Shown here: piece by piece, positions 17,907 through 28,046 of the stretch
Numbering within the stretch: the first letter of the stretch is position 1
Layout: every line of letters starts with the position of its first letter
Source: Martinezella multihospitum
GTDB lineage: Bacteria; Pseudomonadota; Alphaproteobacteria; Rhizobiales; Rhizobiaceae
Direction: 5' to 3'
DNA length: 64,000 bases
NCBI RefSeq assembly: GCF_900094585.1
Contig: NZ_FMAG01000002.1
Location: 915,760 to 979,759 of the forward strand
The notes under the pieces: generated by a model
Seen by the model: only the letters and a program-made list of their open reading frames with translations
Told to the model about the DNA's origin: nothing
The model's database searches: none
Position numbers and translations under genes: made by a program

Positions 17907-20575
17907 TCTGCACTCTTCTTTTTCGCTGCCGTCTTGGCCGCAGGCTTCTTTGCAGCGGCCTTCGGCTTGGCGGTCGTTTTCGTCGCCTTGGTGCCGGCTG
18001 CCGCGGTCTTCGCTTTGGCAGGCGCCTTCTTGGTAGAGCCGCCGCTCTTGCCGGCCTTGGCGGCAATCAAGGCGAGAGCTTCCTCGACGGTGATTGCCTG
18101 AGGGTCCGTGCCCTTGGGCAGCGTCGCGTTGACCTTGCCCCAGTTGACATAGGGGCCGTATTTGCCGTCACGAACGGTAATCACGCCGCCGCCATCCGGA
18201 TGCTCGCCGAGCTCCTTCAGTGCTGCCGGCGTGCCGCCGCGTGCCTTGCCGCCGGCAGCCTTGCTCTGCTTTTCGGCAATCAGCGTCACCGCGCGGTTCA
18301 GGCCGACGGTAAAGACATCCTCGACGCTTTCGAGATTGGCATAGCCGCCGTCATGTAGCAGGAAAGGTCCATAGCGGCCGATGCCGGAAGAGATCATCTT
18401 GCCGGTTTCCGGATGCTTGCCGATATCGCGTGGCAGCGAGATCAGCGCCATGGCCTTCTCGTAATCGATGTCCTCGGGCTTCCAGCCGCGCGGCAGCGAA
18501 GCACGCTTGGCGTCCTTGCCATCGCCGCGCTGGATATAGGGACCGAAGCGCCCCGAACGCAGCGTCAGCTCTTCGCCTGTTACCGGATCGGCGCCGAGCG
18601 CCTTCGGCTCGTTCAACCCGTTGGATTCCGCCTCAACGCCACCTTCCGACGAAAGCTGGCGGGTGTAGTTGCACTCCGGATAGTTCGAGCAGCCGACGAA
18701 GGCGCCGTATTTGCCGAGCTTCAGCGACAGGTTACCCGTGCCACAGACCTGGCAGATACGCGGATCGCTGCCGTCTTCGCGCTTCGGGAAGACGAGTGGC
18801 GCCAGCGCGTCGTTCAGGGCATCGAGCACGTTGGTGACGCGCAGTTCCTTGGTGTCTTCGATCTGGGCGAAGAAATCGCGCCAGAAGTCGCGCAGCACGT
18901 CCTTCCAGTTCAGCTCGCCGGCGGAAATACGGTCGAGCTTCTCTTCCAGATCGGCGGTGAAATCATATTCGACGTATTTGGTGAAGAAGCTTTCGAGGAA
19001 AGCCGTCACCAGCCGGCCCTTGGCCTGTGGCAAAAGCTTGCGCTTGTCGATGGTCACATAGTCGCGGTCGCGCAGCGTCGCGAGCGTCGCCGCATAGGTG
19101 GAGGGGCGGCCGATGCCGAGCTCTTCCATCTTCTTGATCAGCGACGCTTCCGAATAGCGCGGCGGCGGTTCGGTGAAGTGCTGGGTCGAGTTGATCTTCT
19201 GCTTGGCGAGATTTTCGCGGGCATTGATTTCAGGCAGACGGCCGCCTTCCTCGCTGTCGTCGCTCTGTTCGCCGTCTTCCTTCTGGTCTGTATAGGCGGC
19301 GATGAAACCATCGAAGCGGATGACGGAGCCCACGGCGCGCAGACCGGCCTTCTTGCCGGCGTTGTCGGCGAGGATCTCGACGGTCGTGCGCTCAATTTCG
19401 GCCGAAGCCATCTGGCTGGCGATGCCGCGCTTCCAGATCAGGTCGTAGAGCCTCAGCTGGTCGTCATCGAGGAACTTGCGAATGCGATCCGGCACGCGGT
19501 CGAAATCGGTCGGGCGGATCGCTTCGTGCGCTTCCTGGGCATTCTTTGCCTTGGTGGAATAGAAGCGCGCCTTTTCTGGCAGGTAGCGGTCGCCGAACTG
19601 GTTGGCGATGGCGCGGCGTGCCGCATCGATCGCTTCCGGCGCCATCTGCACGCCATCGGTACGCATATAGGTGATGAGACCAACGGTTTCGCCGCCGATA
19701 TCGACGCCTTCATAAAGCTTCTGTGCCACCTGCATGGTGCGCGAAGCCGAGAAGCCGAGCTTCGAGGAGGCGGCCTGCTGTAGCGTCGAGGTGGTGAAGG
19801 GCGGGCTCGGATTGCGCTTGACCGGCTTTGCCTCGACCGTGTCGACGACGTAGGAGGCGCCTTCCAGCAGGGCCTTCAGCTTGCCGGCTTCCTCGCCGTT
19901 GCCGATCGCACGCGGCTGCAGGCGCTTGCCGTCGGCGGAAACCAGACGAGCTTCGAATTCATCGCCGCGCGGCGTCTTCAGGAGCGCCGAAAGGTTCCAG
20001 TATTCTTCCGAGATGAAGCGTTCGATCTCGGACTCACGATCGCAGACGAGACGAAGGGCGACGGACTGCACGCGGCCGGCCGAGCGGGCACCCGGCAGCT
20101 TGCGCCACAGAACCGGGGACAGATTGAAGCCGACGAGATAGTCGAGGGCGCGGCGGGCGAGATAGGCGTCCACCAGCGGCACGTCGATGTCGCGCGGCTC
20201 GGCCATGGCGTCGAGAACGGCCTTCTTGGTGATGGCATTGAAGACGACGCGCTTCACCGGCTTACCGTTGATCACGCGCTTCTTGTTCAAAAGGTCGAGC
20301 ACATGCCAGGAAATGGCTTCACCCTCGCGATCCGGGTCGGTCGCGAGAATCAGGCCGTCGGAGGATTTCATCGCGTCGGCGATGTCCTTGATGCGCTTTT
20401 GCGAGGCACCATCGACTTCCCACAGCATTTCGAAATCCTGGTCCGGCAGCACCGAACCGTCTTTGGCGGGCAGGTCACGCACATGGCCGAAGGATGCAAG
20501 AACCTTATATCCGGGTCCCAGATATTTATTGATTGTCTTGGCCTTGGCAGGCGATTCCACCACTACAACGTTCAT
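17903..20575 (-). CDS. topA: DNA topoisomerase I
   Basis: An 890-residue type IA topoisomerase that relaxes negative supercoils. The Toprim domain opens with NVVVVESPAKAKTINKYLG and has acidic residues in the DPDREGEAI motif; the active tyrosine lies in GLITYMRTDGVQ. One complete C-terminal zinc finger (CQVCGTG then CSNYPEC) and topoisomerase repeat segments follow, then a long lysine/alanine tail. I chose the ATG at 20575 because AGAGA lies seven to eight bases before it; ATG at 20578 and TTG at 20581 are alternatives. Its stop overlaps the rnr start. Confidence 0.95.
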   Translation of the reverse strand: MNVVVVESPAKAKTINKYLGPGYKVLASFGHVRDLPAKDGSVLPDQDFEMLWEVDGASQKRIKDIADAMKSSDGLILATDPDREGEAISWHVLDLLNKKRVINGKPVKRVVFNAITKKAVLDAMAEPRDIDVPLVDAYLARRALDYLVGFNLSPVLWRKLPGARSAGRVQSVALRLVCDRESEIERFISEEYWNLSALLKTPRGDEFEARLVSADGKRLQPRAIGNGEEAGKLKALLEGASYVVDTVEAKPVKRNPSPPFTTSTLQQAASSKLGFSASRTMQVAQKLYEGVDIGGETVGLITYMRTDGVQMAPEAIDAARRAIANQFGDRYLPEKARFYSTKAKNAQEAHEAIRPTDFDRVPDRIRKFLDDDQLRLYDLIWKRGIASQMASAEIERTTVEILADNAGKKAGLRAVGSVIRFDGFIAAYTDQKEDGEQSDDSEEGGRLPEINARENLAKQKINSTQHFTEPPPRYSEASLIKKMEELGIGRPSTYAATLATLRDRDYVTIDKRKLLPQAKGRLVTAFLESFFTKYVEYDFTADLEEKLDRISAGELNWKDVLRDFWRDFFAQIEDTKELRVTNVLDALNDALAPLVFPKREDGSDPRICQVCGTGNLSLKLGKYGAFVGCSNYPECNYTRQLSSEGGVEAESNGLNEPKALGADPVTGEELTLRSGRFGPYIQRGDGKDAKRASLPRGWKPEDIDYEKAMALISLPRDIGKHPETGKMISSGIGRYGPFLLHDGGYANLESVEDVFTVGLNRAVTLIAEKQSKAAGGKARGGTPAALKELGEHPDGGGVITVRDGKYGPYVNWGKVNATLPKGTDPQAITVEEALALIAAKAGKSGGSTKKAPAKAKTAAAGTKATKTTAKPKAAAKKPAAKTAAKKKSAE

Positions 20576-20750
20576 CATCAAGTCTCTGAATACGAGGTCG
20601 CGCCGGTATAAGACGCGGGAGATACCGGGTTTTTCCGTCTTCCCGGCCTTCCGACATGGACAGGGAAATCGTCGCGGTCAAGAGGCGAAGGCGATTTTTG
20701 CGCTTGGCGCGACGATGCGATGCTTAGAATTGGTACGCGTGTCACAGTTT

Positions 20751-21899
20751 TCAATCCAGCATGGAGATCGACACCAGTCCGCCGGGATGGCGATGCAGCC
20801 GGCCGGCCATATCCAATTCCAGAAGAACCGAATGGATTGCCGATATCGGCAGGCCGGTGTGCCGGACGATATCGTCGATTTCGACCGGTGTCGGACCCAG
20901 CGCATCGACAATGTGGTCGCGCTCGGCATCATCGGGCGGTGTCGAGAGCGGCTTGCTCCTTTCGACAGGTGCTTCCTTGGGCCTCGGGCGGAAGAGATCC
21001 GGCTCGGCGAGCGGCCTCAGCGCCTCGACAATATCATCGGGCCGCGTCACGATCATTGCACCGTCTTTCAGCAGGCCGTTGGTGCCTTCGCAGCGCGGAT
21101 CGAGCGGCGAGCCTGGAACGGCAAAGACGAGCCTGCCGAATTCACCGGCAAGCCTGGCCGTGATCAGCGAGCCGGAGCGCGTTGCCGCTTCGACGATCAC
21201 GACGCCGAGCGATATGCCTGCGATCAGGCGGTTGCGGCGCGGAAAGTCGCGCGCCCGTGGCTCCCAGCCAAAGGGCATTTCGCTGACGGCGAGCCCGTTG
21301 CCGTCCCATATCTCGTTGAGCAGGTCGATATTCTCGGGCGGATAGGGCTGGTCGAGGCCACCCGCCAGTGCGGCGATGGTGCCGGTTGCAAGGCTGGCGC
21401 GGTGGGCTGCCGTATCGATGCCGCGCGCCAGGCCGGAAACCACGGCATAGCCGGCTTCACCGCAGGCGCGCGCAATCATCGCGGTGAATTTGGCGCCGCT
21501 GATCGAAGCGTTTCGCGAGCCGACCATGCCGATTGCCGGCCGTCTCGCTGCCGGCATGCTGCCCTTGACCGCAAGCAGCGGTGGGGCGCCGTCGATTTCG
21601 CGAAGGGCAGGGGGATAATCCGGTTCGCCGATACCGACGAAGCGCGCGCCAAAGCGATGCGCCGCCTCTAGCTCCCGCAGGGCATCGCGCTCGTCGGCAA
21701 TTCGGATGGCGCGCATTGCGCCGCCGCGCTGAGAAAGCTCGGGTAATGCGGCAAGCGCCGTTTCGGCGGAGCCGTAATGATTGACGAGATCGCGGAAGGT
21801 CGATGGGCCGACATTGTCGGAGCGGATGAGCCTGAGCCAGGCGATTCTTTGTTTTTCGGTCAGCGCAACTCCGGTCCGTCTTGCGCTGCCTGCGTCCAT
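20751..21899 (-). CDS. dprA: DNA-processing protein DprA
   Basis: A 382-residue protein that binds incoming single-stranded DNA and loads RecA during transformation. The Rossmann-like core shows GMVGSRNAS, SGLARGIDTAAH, the EMPFG motif and FPRRNRLIAGIS, then a C-terminal winged-helix (DMAGRLHRHPGGLV). The family is widespread even in species not known to be competent. The start at 21899 shares one base with the plsY stop (TAATG), so translation is coupled. A 175-base gap separates it from topA. Confidence 0.92.
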   Translation of the reverse strand: MDAGSARRTGVALTEKQRIAWLRLIRSDNVGPSTFRDLVNHYGSAETALAALPELSQRGGAMRAIRIADERDALRELEAAHRFGARFVGIGEPDYPPALREIDGAPPLLAVKGSMPAARRPAIGMVGSRNASISGAKFTAMIARACGEAGYAVVSGLARGIDTAAHRASLATGTIAALAGGLDQPYPPENIDLLNEIWDGNGLAVSEMPFGWEPRARDFPRRNRLIAGISLGVVIVEAATRSGSLITARLAGEFGRLVFAVPGSPLDPRCEGTNGLLKDGAMIVTRPDDIVEALRPLAEPDLFRPRPKEAPVERSKPLSTPPDDAERDHIVDALGPTPVEIDDIVRHTGLPISAIHSVLLELDMAGRLHRHPGGLVSISMLD

Positions 21900-22516
21900 T
21901 ATCCCTTTGCTCCGATCTTGCCTTCCGTTCCCGCGGTCAGCCTGGCGATATTGGCCCTGTGCTTGTACCAGGAGATGACGGTCATCAGCGCCATGACGGC
22001 GGCGATCTTGTCGACGCCCAATATCCACAATACAACCGGGATGACAAGGGTTGCAACCAGTGCGGACAGCGAGGAGTAGCGGGTGGTAAAGGCGATCGCC
22101 AGCCAGACGATGGCGAAAATCAATGCCATCAGCGGTGCGAGACCTAACAGGATGCCGAGATAGGTCGCGACACCCTTGCCGCCCTTGAAGCCGATCCAGA
22201 CCGGGAAGATGTGGCCGATGAAGGCCGCGAAGCCTGCAAGCACGCCGGCATCTTCGCCGAAGAAATGCGCGGTGATAAGAACAGCGGCCGTACCCTTGAA
22301 GGCATCGAGCAGCAGGGTTGCGGCCGCAAGCCCCTTATGGCCGGTGCGCAGCACATTGGTCGCGCCGATATTGCCCGAGCCGATGTTGCGCACATCGCCG
22401 AGCCCGGCCATGCGGGTCAGGAGAAGGCCGAAGGGGATCGAGCCAAGCAGATAGCCAATGACGACGGCGGCCAGCGCGGTCTGCAGGGTAAGCTGCCAAG
22501 TCCAGAAATCAGCCAT
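21899..22516 (-). CDS. plsY: Glycerol-3-phosphate acyltransferase PlsY
   Basis: A 205-residue inner-membrane enzyme with several transmembrane helices. It transfers acyl groups from acyl-phosphate to glycerol-3-phosphate, the first step of phospholipid synthesis. The three conserved loops are visible: GSIPFGLL, the [17 protein letters not shown] substrate-binding loop, and [24 protein letters not shown] at 22519 lies eight bases after GGAG and is an alternative start. It is downstream of pyrC by 34 bases and coupled to dprA. Confidence 0.94.
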   Translation of the reverse strand: MADFWTWQLTLQTALAAVVIGYLLGSIPFGLLLTRMAGLGDVRNIGSGNIGATNVLRTGHKGLAAATLLLDAFKGTAAVLITAHFFGEDAGVLAGFAAFIGHIFPVWIGFKGGKGVATYLGILLGLAPLMALIFAIVWLAIAFTTRYSSLSALVATLVIPVVLWILGVDKIAAVMALMTVISWYKHRANIARLTAGTEGKIGAKG

Positions 22517-22550
22517 CACGTCTTATTCTCCGTAAACCCTTAGGTCCGCC

Positions 22551-23840
22551 CTAGAGACTGTGAACCAGCGTGCCGGCGACATAGGTTGCCACCGCCCGGC
22601 CGCTCATTCTTGCATCTTCGAAGGGCGTATTCTTCGAGCGCGACAGAAGCATGTCTTTGGCGACAAGCCAAGGCTCGTCAAGATCAACAAGCGCGATATC
22701 GGCCTTGGCACCGGGCTTCAGTGTGCCGGCGGGCAGCCCGAAGATCTGCGCCGGCCGCGTCGACAGCGCATCGACAAGCCGCATCAGGCTGACCTGGCCG
22801 CTGTGATAGAGCCGGAGTGCGGCCGGAAGCAGCGTTTCCAGGCCGACGGCACCATCTTCAGCCTCACCAAACGGCAGGCGTTTCGTATCGACATCCTGCG
22901 GATCATGCGAGGAGACGATGATGTCGATCGTGCCGTCTGCCAGCGCGTCGATCATGCCTGTGCGATCGTCCTCGGAGCGTAGCGGCGGGTAGAGCTTGAA
23001 GAAGGTCCGGTATTCGCCGATGTCGTTCTCGTTCAGCGCAAGATTGTTGATCGAGATGCCGCAGGTGACTTTGGCGCCGCGCGAGCGGGCAAGGCGGATC
23101 GCCTCGGCCGATTCCGGCACGGAGATCATCGCCGCATGATAGTGGCTGCGCGTCAGCGTCGCGATGCGGAGGTCGCGCTCCAGAGGAATCAGCTCGGCCT
23201 CTTTTGGAATGCCAGACAGGCCGAGCCAGCTCGCCAGCAGGCCCTCATGCATGACGCCGTTTGCGCCGAGATATTTGTCGCGCGTTTCGCAGGAAATCAC
23301 TGCGCCGAATTCGCGCGCATAGGTCATGATGCGGCGGAGAACCTGACTGTCGTGGACGCTGGAATGCGCGTCGGTAAAGACAACCGCGCCGGCCTCCCTG
23401 AGCAGGCCGATTTCCGTCATTTCCTCACCGGCAAGTCCCTTGGTGAGAGCCGCTGCCGGATAGACATTGACGACTGCCGTGTCGCGCGCCGTCTTCCTGA
23501 CGAACTCGACCAGGGCGATATCGTCGATGACCGGATCCGTGTCCGGCATCATGATGAAGGAGGTGACGCCGCCGGCTGCCGCTGCACGGCTGGCGGAGGC
23601 AATCGTTTCGCGATGTTCGCCGCCGGGCTCGCCGACATGGACGCGCACATCGACCAGGCCGGGGATGGCGACGAGGTCGCTGCAATCGCGAACGGTCGCG
23701 CCCTTCGAAGCGGCGGACGCCTTAGCATCCTTGCCGGAAGCAACGATCATGCCGTCTTCGACAATGATCGCACCGATCTCATCAAGGTTGCGGGAGGGAT
23801 CGATGATGCGGACGTTCTGGAGGATGATCGAGTTGCTCAT
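22551..23840 (-). CDS. pyrC: Dihydroorotase-like protein, probably non-catalytic
   Basis: A 429-residue amidohydrolase-fold protein adjoining pyrB (start and stop overlap by four bases, ATGA). The classical DxHxH metal site reads [10 protein letters not shown], with R66 for the first histidine and G70 for the usual substrate-binding arginine. The later TDHAPH motif reads SSHDPQ (residues 310-315), so the catalytic aspartate is a serine, and the metal histidine before ETRD is also absent. It therefore resembles the inactive partner (PyrC-prime/PyrX type) that stabilises aspartate transcarbamoylase in other bacteria. A separate active dihydroorotase would be expected elsewhere in the genome. 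Confidence 0.85.
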   Translation of the reverse strand: MSNSIILQNVRIIDPSRNLDEIGAIIVEDGMIVASGKDAKASAASKGATVRDCSDLVAIPGLVDVRVHVGEPGGEHRETIASASRAAAAGGVTSFIMMPDTDPVIDDIALVEFVRKTARDTAVVNVYPAAALTKGLAGEEMTEIGLLREAGAVVFTDAHSSVHDSQVLRRIMTYAREFGAVISCETRDKYLGANGVMHEGLLASWLGLSGIPKEAELIPLERDLRIATLTRSHYHAAMISVPESAEAIRLARSRGAKVTCGISINNLALNENDIGEYRTFFKLYPPLRSEDDRTGMIDALADGTIDIIVSSHDPQDVDTKRLPFGEAEDGAVGLETLLPAALRLYHSGQVSLMRLVDALSTRPAQIFGLPAGTLKPGAKADIALVDLDEPWLVAKDMLLSRSKNTPFEDARMSGRAVATYVAGTLVHSL

Positions 23841-24793
23841 GCGCCCACTCCGTCGGTGCGAGGCCCTTGGTTTTGCGAAACGAGCAGCGTCTCCATCACG
23901 GCCATGCGTACGGCGACGCCCATCTCCACCTGTTCGGCGATGACGCTTTGCGGGCCGTCGGCCACTTCGGAGGCGATTTCGACCCCGCGGTTCATCGGTC
24001 CCGGATGCATGACAAGCGCATCCTCCTTGGCGGCCTTGAGGGTCTCAGCGTCCAGACCGTAGAAGTGATAATATTCACGCACCGAAGGCACGAAGGCGCC
24101 GGACATGCGCTCGCGCTGCAGCCGCAGCATCATGACAACGTCGGCGTCCTTCAGACCTTCTTTCATCGAATGAAAGACCTCGACGCCCATGTCGGCAATG
24201 CCGGCCGGCAGGAGCGTGGCGGGTGCGACGACGCGGACGCGCGCGCCCATGGCATTCAGAAGCAGGATGTTGGAGCGCGCCACGCGCGAATGCAGCACGT
24301 CGCCGCAGATGGCCACGATGATGCGCGAGAGCTTGCCTTTGGCGCGACGGATCGTCAGCGCGTCGAGCAGGGCTTGTGTCGGATGCTCGTGCTGTCCGTC
24401 GCCGGCATTGACGACCGAGCAGGAGACTTTCTGTGCCAAGAGCGCGGCGGCACCCGCGCTCGAATGGCGGATGACCAGCACGTCTGGCCGCATGGCGTTC
24501 AGCGTCATCGCCGTATCGATCAGCGTCTCGCCTTTTTTCACGGAGGAATTGCCGACCGACATGTTCATCACATCGGCGCCAAGCCGTTTGCCGGCAAGCT
24601 CGAAAGATGATTGCGTGCGCGTCGATGCTTCGAAGAAGAGATTGATCTGCGTCAGGCCGCGAAGCGTCGACGTCTTTTTCTCGCGCTGGCGGCTGATCTT
24701 GACCGCCTCGTCAGCCTTGTCGAGAAGATAGGTGATATCCTGCTCGGTGAGGCCCTTGATGCCAATGAGGTGGCGGTGGGGAAAGAAGACCAT
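23837..24793 (-). CDS. pyrB: Aspartate carbamoyltransferase catalytic chain
   Basis: A 318-residue cytoplasmic enzyme that joins carbamoyl phosphate and aspartate in the second step of pyrimidine synthesis. Motifs are STRT (residues 57-60, carbamoyl phosphate), [14 protein letters not shown], and HPGPMNRG near the C-terminus. Length is normal. It is the first gene of the leftward pyrB-pyrC-plsY-dprA group, and its overlap with the degenerate dihydroorotase suggests the two form one complex. Confidence 0.95.
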   Translation of the reverse strand: MVFFPHRHLIGIKGLTEQDITYLLDKADEAVKISRQREKKTSTLRGLTQINLFFEASTRTQSSFELAGKRLGADVMNMSVGNSSVKKGETLIDTAMTLNAMRPDVLVIRHSSAGAAALLAQKVSCSVVNAGDGQHEHPTQALLDALTIRRAKGKLSRIIVAICGDVLHSRVARSNILLLNAMGARVRVVAPATLLPAGIADMGVEVFHSMKEGLKDADVVMMLRLQRERMSGAFVPSVREYYHFYGLDAETLKAAKEDALVMHPGPMNRGVEIASEVADGPQSVIAEQVEMGVAVRMAVMETLLVSQNQGPRTDGVGA

Positions 24794-24978
24794 GAACCTG
24801 CCCTCTGGATTTCGTCAGGCGGTCTATAAAGAGGGAGCGTCGATGGGGCAAGCGGGGGTGTGCGCCGAGCGCATTTGTTCCCCATGCAATTTCGCCCGAA
24901 TCCCGCTACAGGAGCTATGCCGGTGGGAGCCGTAACTTCCAGTTTCCCTTTGCAACCTACTTGCTCTACAAGCGATTC

Positions 24979-26637
24979 ATGACCCAACCGACCCGGACTG
25001 ACGACCCCTTTGCCGACCTGAACCAGCCGAGCCTCTGGACCGGCATCAATGCCTATCGGTCCGATCCGCTGATCGTCGATCTCACCTCCGGCCTGCCGCG
25101 TTCGATACGGGATGAGCTGGAGCAGCATGGTCGTTTCGTCACCTCGCACGAGGCGCAGGAACTGGCGCGCATGGCAAATCAGGGCACGCCGCAGCTGCGC
25201 ACCCATGGCCCGCGCGGCGAACGTCTTGATGTCGTCGAATTCCACCCGGCCTGGCATGCGCTGATGCGCCGATCCATGGCGATGGGCCTGCATTCCTCGA
25301 TCTGGGATGCGCAGGCCGATCCCGAGGCAAGGGGCCAGTCGCATAAGGTGCGCGCCGCCCGCTTCTATCTGACGGCCCAGCTCGAATGCGGCCATCTCTG
25401 CCCCCTCACGATGACCAGCGCTTCCGTCGCAGCGATGATGGCGTCGCCTGCCGTGCAGAAGGATTGGGCGCCGAAGATCCTCTCGCGCAAATATGATTCC
25501 TCCAACAAGCCCGCCATGCAGAAGAGTGCCGTCACCATCGGCATGGGCATGACGGAAAAGCAGGGCGGCACGGATGTGCGTGCCAACAAGACGAGTGCCG
25601 ACAAGGTCAGCGAAGGAATCTACCGGCTTTCGGGCCACAAGTGGTTCATGTCGGCGCCGATGAGCGATGCCTTCATCATGCTTGCCCAGACCAAGGACGG
25701 CATGGGCTGCTTCCTGGTACCGCGGCTGCTCGAGGATGGTTCCGCCAACGGCCTGCACTTCCAGAGGCTCAAGGACAAGCTCGGCAACCGCTCGAATGCC
25801 TCTTCCGAAGTCGAGTTCACCGATACGTTCGGCTTCCTGCTCGGCACGCCCGACGGCGGCATCCGCACGATCCTCGACATGGTGACGCTGACGCGGCTCG
25901 ATTGCGCGCTGGCATCCGCCGGCATCATGCGGGCGTCCCTGGCCGAAGCCGTGCATCATGCGCGCGGCCGCAGCGTCTTCGGCAAGATGCTGGTCAATCA
26001 GCCGATCATGACGCGCGTGCTCGCCGATATGGCGCTCGATGTCGCCGCTGCGACCGCGCTCGCCTTCCGTCTGGCCGAAGCCTTCGACAAGGCCAGCGGC
26101 AGCAGCGAGGATGCGGCCTATGCCCGCGTCATGACGCCGGTTGCCAAATACTGGTGCTGCAAGATCGCGCCGGCGCTGATCTACGAAGCCATGGAGTGCA
26201 TCGGCGGCAGCGGCTATATCGAGGAGCGTCCGATCGCCCGCCATTACCGCGAGGCCCCTGTCAATGCGATCTGGGAAGGCTCCGGCAACGTTATGGCGCT
26301 TGATGTGCTGCGCGTTCTCAACCGCGGCAAGGACCTGTTCGAGACCGTCTTTGCCGGTCTTGCGAGGGATCTCGGCCCGGCGGGCAAGAAGACCATCGAT
26401 GTCCTGCGCGCGGCCATGGCGCTTTGCGAGCAGGATGAGGGCGCCGCCCGCTTGCTGGTCGAGCAGATGGCGCTCGCTGCCGGTGCCGCCGAGCTTTATC
26501 GCCTCGGCGCCGGCAAGATTGCTGATGCCTTCATCGAAACGCGTCTGGCCGGCGGCTGGCGCGCCACCTACGGCATGCTCGATTCCCGCTTCGATGCCAG
26601 CTACATCGTAGATCTTCTTTATCCGCCGGCCACCTAG
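24979..26637 (+). CDS. AidB-like acyl-CoA dehydrogenase family flavoprotein
   Basis: A 552-residue flavoprotein of the acyl-CoA dehydrogenase superfamily. The flavin-binding signature (AVTIGMGMTEKQGGTDVRAN), the HKWFMSAPMSDAFIMLAQT segment and IYEAMECIGGSGYIEERPIARHYREAPVNAIWEGSGNV, seen in two parts, match the AidB branch. AidB in E. coli is part of the adaptive response to alkylation and binds DNA, but its enzymology remains unsettled. The ATG at 24979 has no clear ribosome-binding site; the TTG at 24961 is an alternative. It is divergent from pyrB. Confidence 0.85.
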   Translation: MTQPTRTDDPFADLNQPSLWTGINAYRSDPLIVDLTSGLPRSIRDELEQHGRFVTSHEAQELARMANQGTPQLRTHGPRGERLDVVEFHPAWHALMRRSMAMGLHSSIWDAQADPEARGQSHKVRAARFYLTAQLECGHLCPLTMTSASVAAMMASPAVQKDWAPKILSRKYDSSNKPAMQKSAVTIGMGMTEKQGGTDVRANKTSADKVSEGIYRLSGHKWFMSAPMSDAFIMLAQTKDGMGCFLVPRLLEDGSANGLHFQRLKDKLGNRSNASSEVEFTDTFGFLLGTPDGGIRTILDMVTLTRLDCALASAGIMRASLAEAVHHARGRSVFGKMLVNQPIMTRVLADMALDVAAATALAFRLAEAFDKASGSSEDAAYARVMTPVAKYWCCKIAPALIYEAMECIGGSGYIEERPIARHYREAPVNAIWEGSGNVMALDVLRVLNRGKDLFETVFAGLARDLGPAGKKTIDVLRAAMALCEQDEGAARLLVEQMALAAGAAELYRLGAGKIADAFIETRLAGGWRATYGMLDSRFDASYIVDLLYPPAT

Positions 26638-26678
26638 AACTGCGCTGGCGCTCCCGACGCGGCATCCTTGATTGATGC

Positions 26679-26707
26679 GATACCAATAATTATTATCTAT
26701 TGGTATC
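26679..26707. promoter_or_regulatory. Palindromic operator ahead of parD
   Basis: GATACCAATA and TATTGGTATC are perfect ten-base inverted arms around a nine-base spacer. The palindrome lies 17 bases before the parD start, where an antitoxin or toxin-antitoxin complex typically binds to repress its own operon. Confidence 0.6.
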
Positions 26708-26723
26708 GGCAGAGGAATGCTTC

Positions 26724-26969
26724 ATGGCTCGCAACACATCTATTTCGCTGGGTGATCATTTCAGCGCCTTCATCGAAACTCAGATAAAGACAGGCCGTTA
26801 TGGCTCTGCCAGTGATGTTGTTCGCGCGGGCCTGCGCCTGCTCGAAGAACACGAGGCAAAGGTTAGGGCTCTGCAGGATGCATTGATCGCCGGGGAAGAA
26901 TCCGGGGAGGTTGCTTCCTTCGATAACGCCGCATTCCTCAAGCGAATGCACGCGACCTATGGTGAATAG
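26724..26969 (+). CDS. parD: ParD-family antitoxin
   Basis: An 81-residue protein beginning MARNTSISLGDHFSAFIE, with the ribbon-helix-helix body TGRYGSASDVVRAGLRLLEEHE typical of ParD. The N-terminal half binds DNA and the C-terminal half neutralises the ParE toxin. The ATG at 26724 has AGAGGA upstream; the frame opens at 26700 without a signal. It overlaps the toxin start by eleven bases, the normal layout, and a palindromic operator precedes it. Confidence 0.88.
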   Translation: MARNTSISLGDHFSAFIETQIKTGRYGSASDVVRAGLRLLEEHEAKVRALQDALIAGEESGEVASFDNAAFLKRMHATYGE

Positions 26970-27259
26970 GCCTCGCAAGTACGCTCTGTCTCCGCTTGCG
27001 GTTGCTGATCTTGAAGGTATCTGGCGATATACGGTCGAGAACTGGTCGGTAAGGCAAGCCGAGATCTACCACGCTGAAATCGTTGCAGCTTTCGAGGGGG
27101 TAGCGTCCGGTCAGAAAATTGGTCGCGCTACTGATATCCGCGACGGCATATTTCAAATATGCCGTCGGCTCCCATGTGATCTACTATCTCTTGCGGGATG
27201 CAGAGATCGCCGTCATCCGCATATTGCATCGGCGGATGGATGTCGGCCGGCACCTTTGA
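26959..27259 (+). pseudogene. parE: ParE-family toxin, interrupted by a one-base frameshift
   Basis: Translation from 26959 gives an intact ParE N-terminus (RKYALSPLAVADLEGIWRYTVENW) up to about RDG near 27147, after which the frame loses similarity. Dropping one base at about 27148 restores YFKYAVGSHVIYYLLRD and IRILHRRMDVGRHL, the conserved ParE C-terminus, ending at TGA 27257-27259. As sequenced, the uncorrected frame continues to 27279 with an unrelated tail. This is either a genuine inactivating insertion or a sequencing error. ParE proteins poison DNA gyrase; a broken toxin beside an intact antitoxin would be harmless. Confidence 0.75.
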
Positions 27260-27325
27260 AGAGGTATCTGCAGTTTTGATCGATGTGGCCACCCGCAATT
27301 TTTACGCCCGCCTCCAGAGGTGCTT

Positions 27326-27943
27326 ATGATCAATCTTCGCCCGGTTCTCCCCGAGGATATCGATCAGCTCTATGCCATCTCGCTCCTGACCGGCGATGCC
27401 GGCAAGGATGCGACGCCGCTTCACCGCGATGGCCACCTGATCGGACACATCTATTCCGCGCCCTACGTCGTGCTTCATCCTGAACTGGTGTTCGTCGCCG
27501 AGGATGATGAAGGTGTTTTCGGTTATATCGCCGGTGCCTTCGATACGATTGCCTTCGACGAGCGGCTGGAGCGTGAATGGTGGCCGCATCTGCGGCAGCG
27601 CTATTCAGATCCGGAAGGTGATCCGGCGTTGTGGGACGCCGATCAGAAACGCATATCGGCGATCCACCATCCGAAGCTGGCGCCGGCTATCCTTATCGAG
27701 CGCTTCCCTGCCCATATTCACATGAATCTCCTGCCGCGAGCCCAGGGTAAGGGCATAGGAACCGCGCTTCTCGATCGCTGGGTGACAAATGCCCGCGCTA
27801 ATGGCGTCAAAGGCATCCATCTTGGCGCCAATGCCGGCAATCATGGCGGCATCCGGTTCTGGTCGTCCCGCGGCTTTGTTCCTGTCGAGCTTCCGTCGGG
27901 GCTGGCACCCGAAACCACAGTGTGGTTTGGTCAGTTTCTCTAA
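27326..27943 (+). CDS. GNAT-family N-acetyltransferase
   Basis: A 205-residue acetyltransferase. The acetyl-CoA loop is LPRAQGKGIGTALLDRWV, the strand-helix block is KGIHLGANAGNHGGIRFWSSRGF, and IHMNLLP marks the beta-4 strand. The overall pattern resembles bacterial and eukaryotic GNATs annotated near O-GlcNAcase domains, but the substrate cannot be read. The ATG at 27326 has AGAGG six bases upstream; a GTG at 27320 is possible. It follows the parDE module across a short gap. Confidence 0.82.
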   Translation: MINLRPVLPEDIDQLYAISLLTGDAGKDATPLHRDGHLIGHIYSAPYVVLHPELVFVAEDDEGVFGYIAGAFDTIAFDERLEREWWPHLRQRYSDPEGDPALWDADQKRISAIHHPKLAPAILIERFPAHIHMNLLPRAQGKGIGTALLDRWVTNARANGVKGIHLGANAGNHGGIRFWSSRGFVPVELPSGLAPETTVWFGQFL

Positions 27944-28046
27944 TCTGTGGATTCGTCGGCTTTGATCCGCTTGGGTTCGGCGACCTTGTTGTTTGAGGCG
28001 GCTCGGCTTGCTATTCACCGCTCGGTGACAGATTGGAGTCGAGTCG

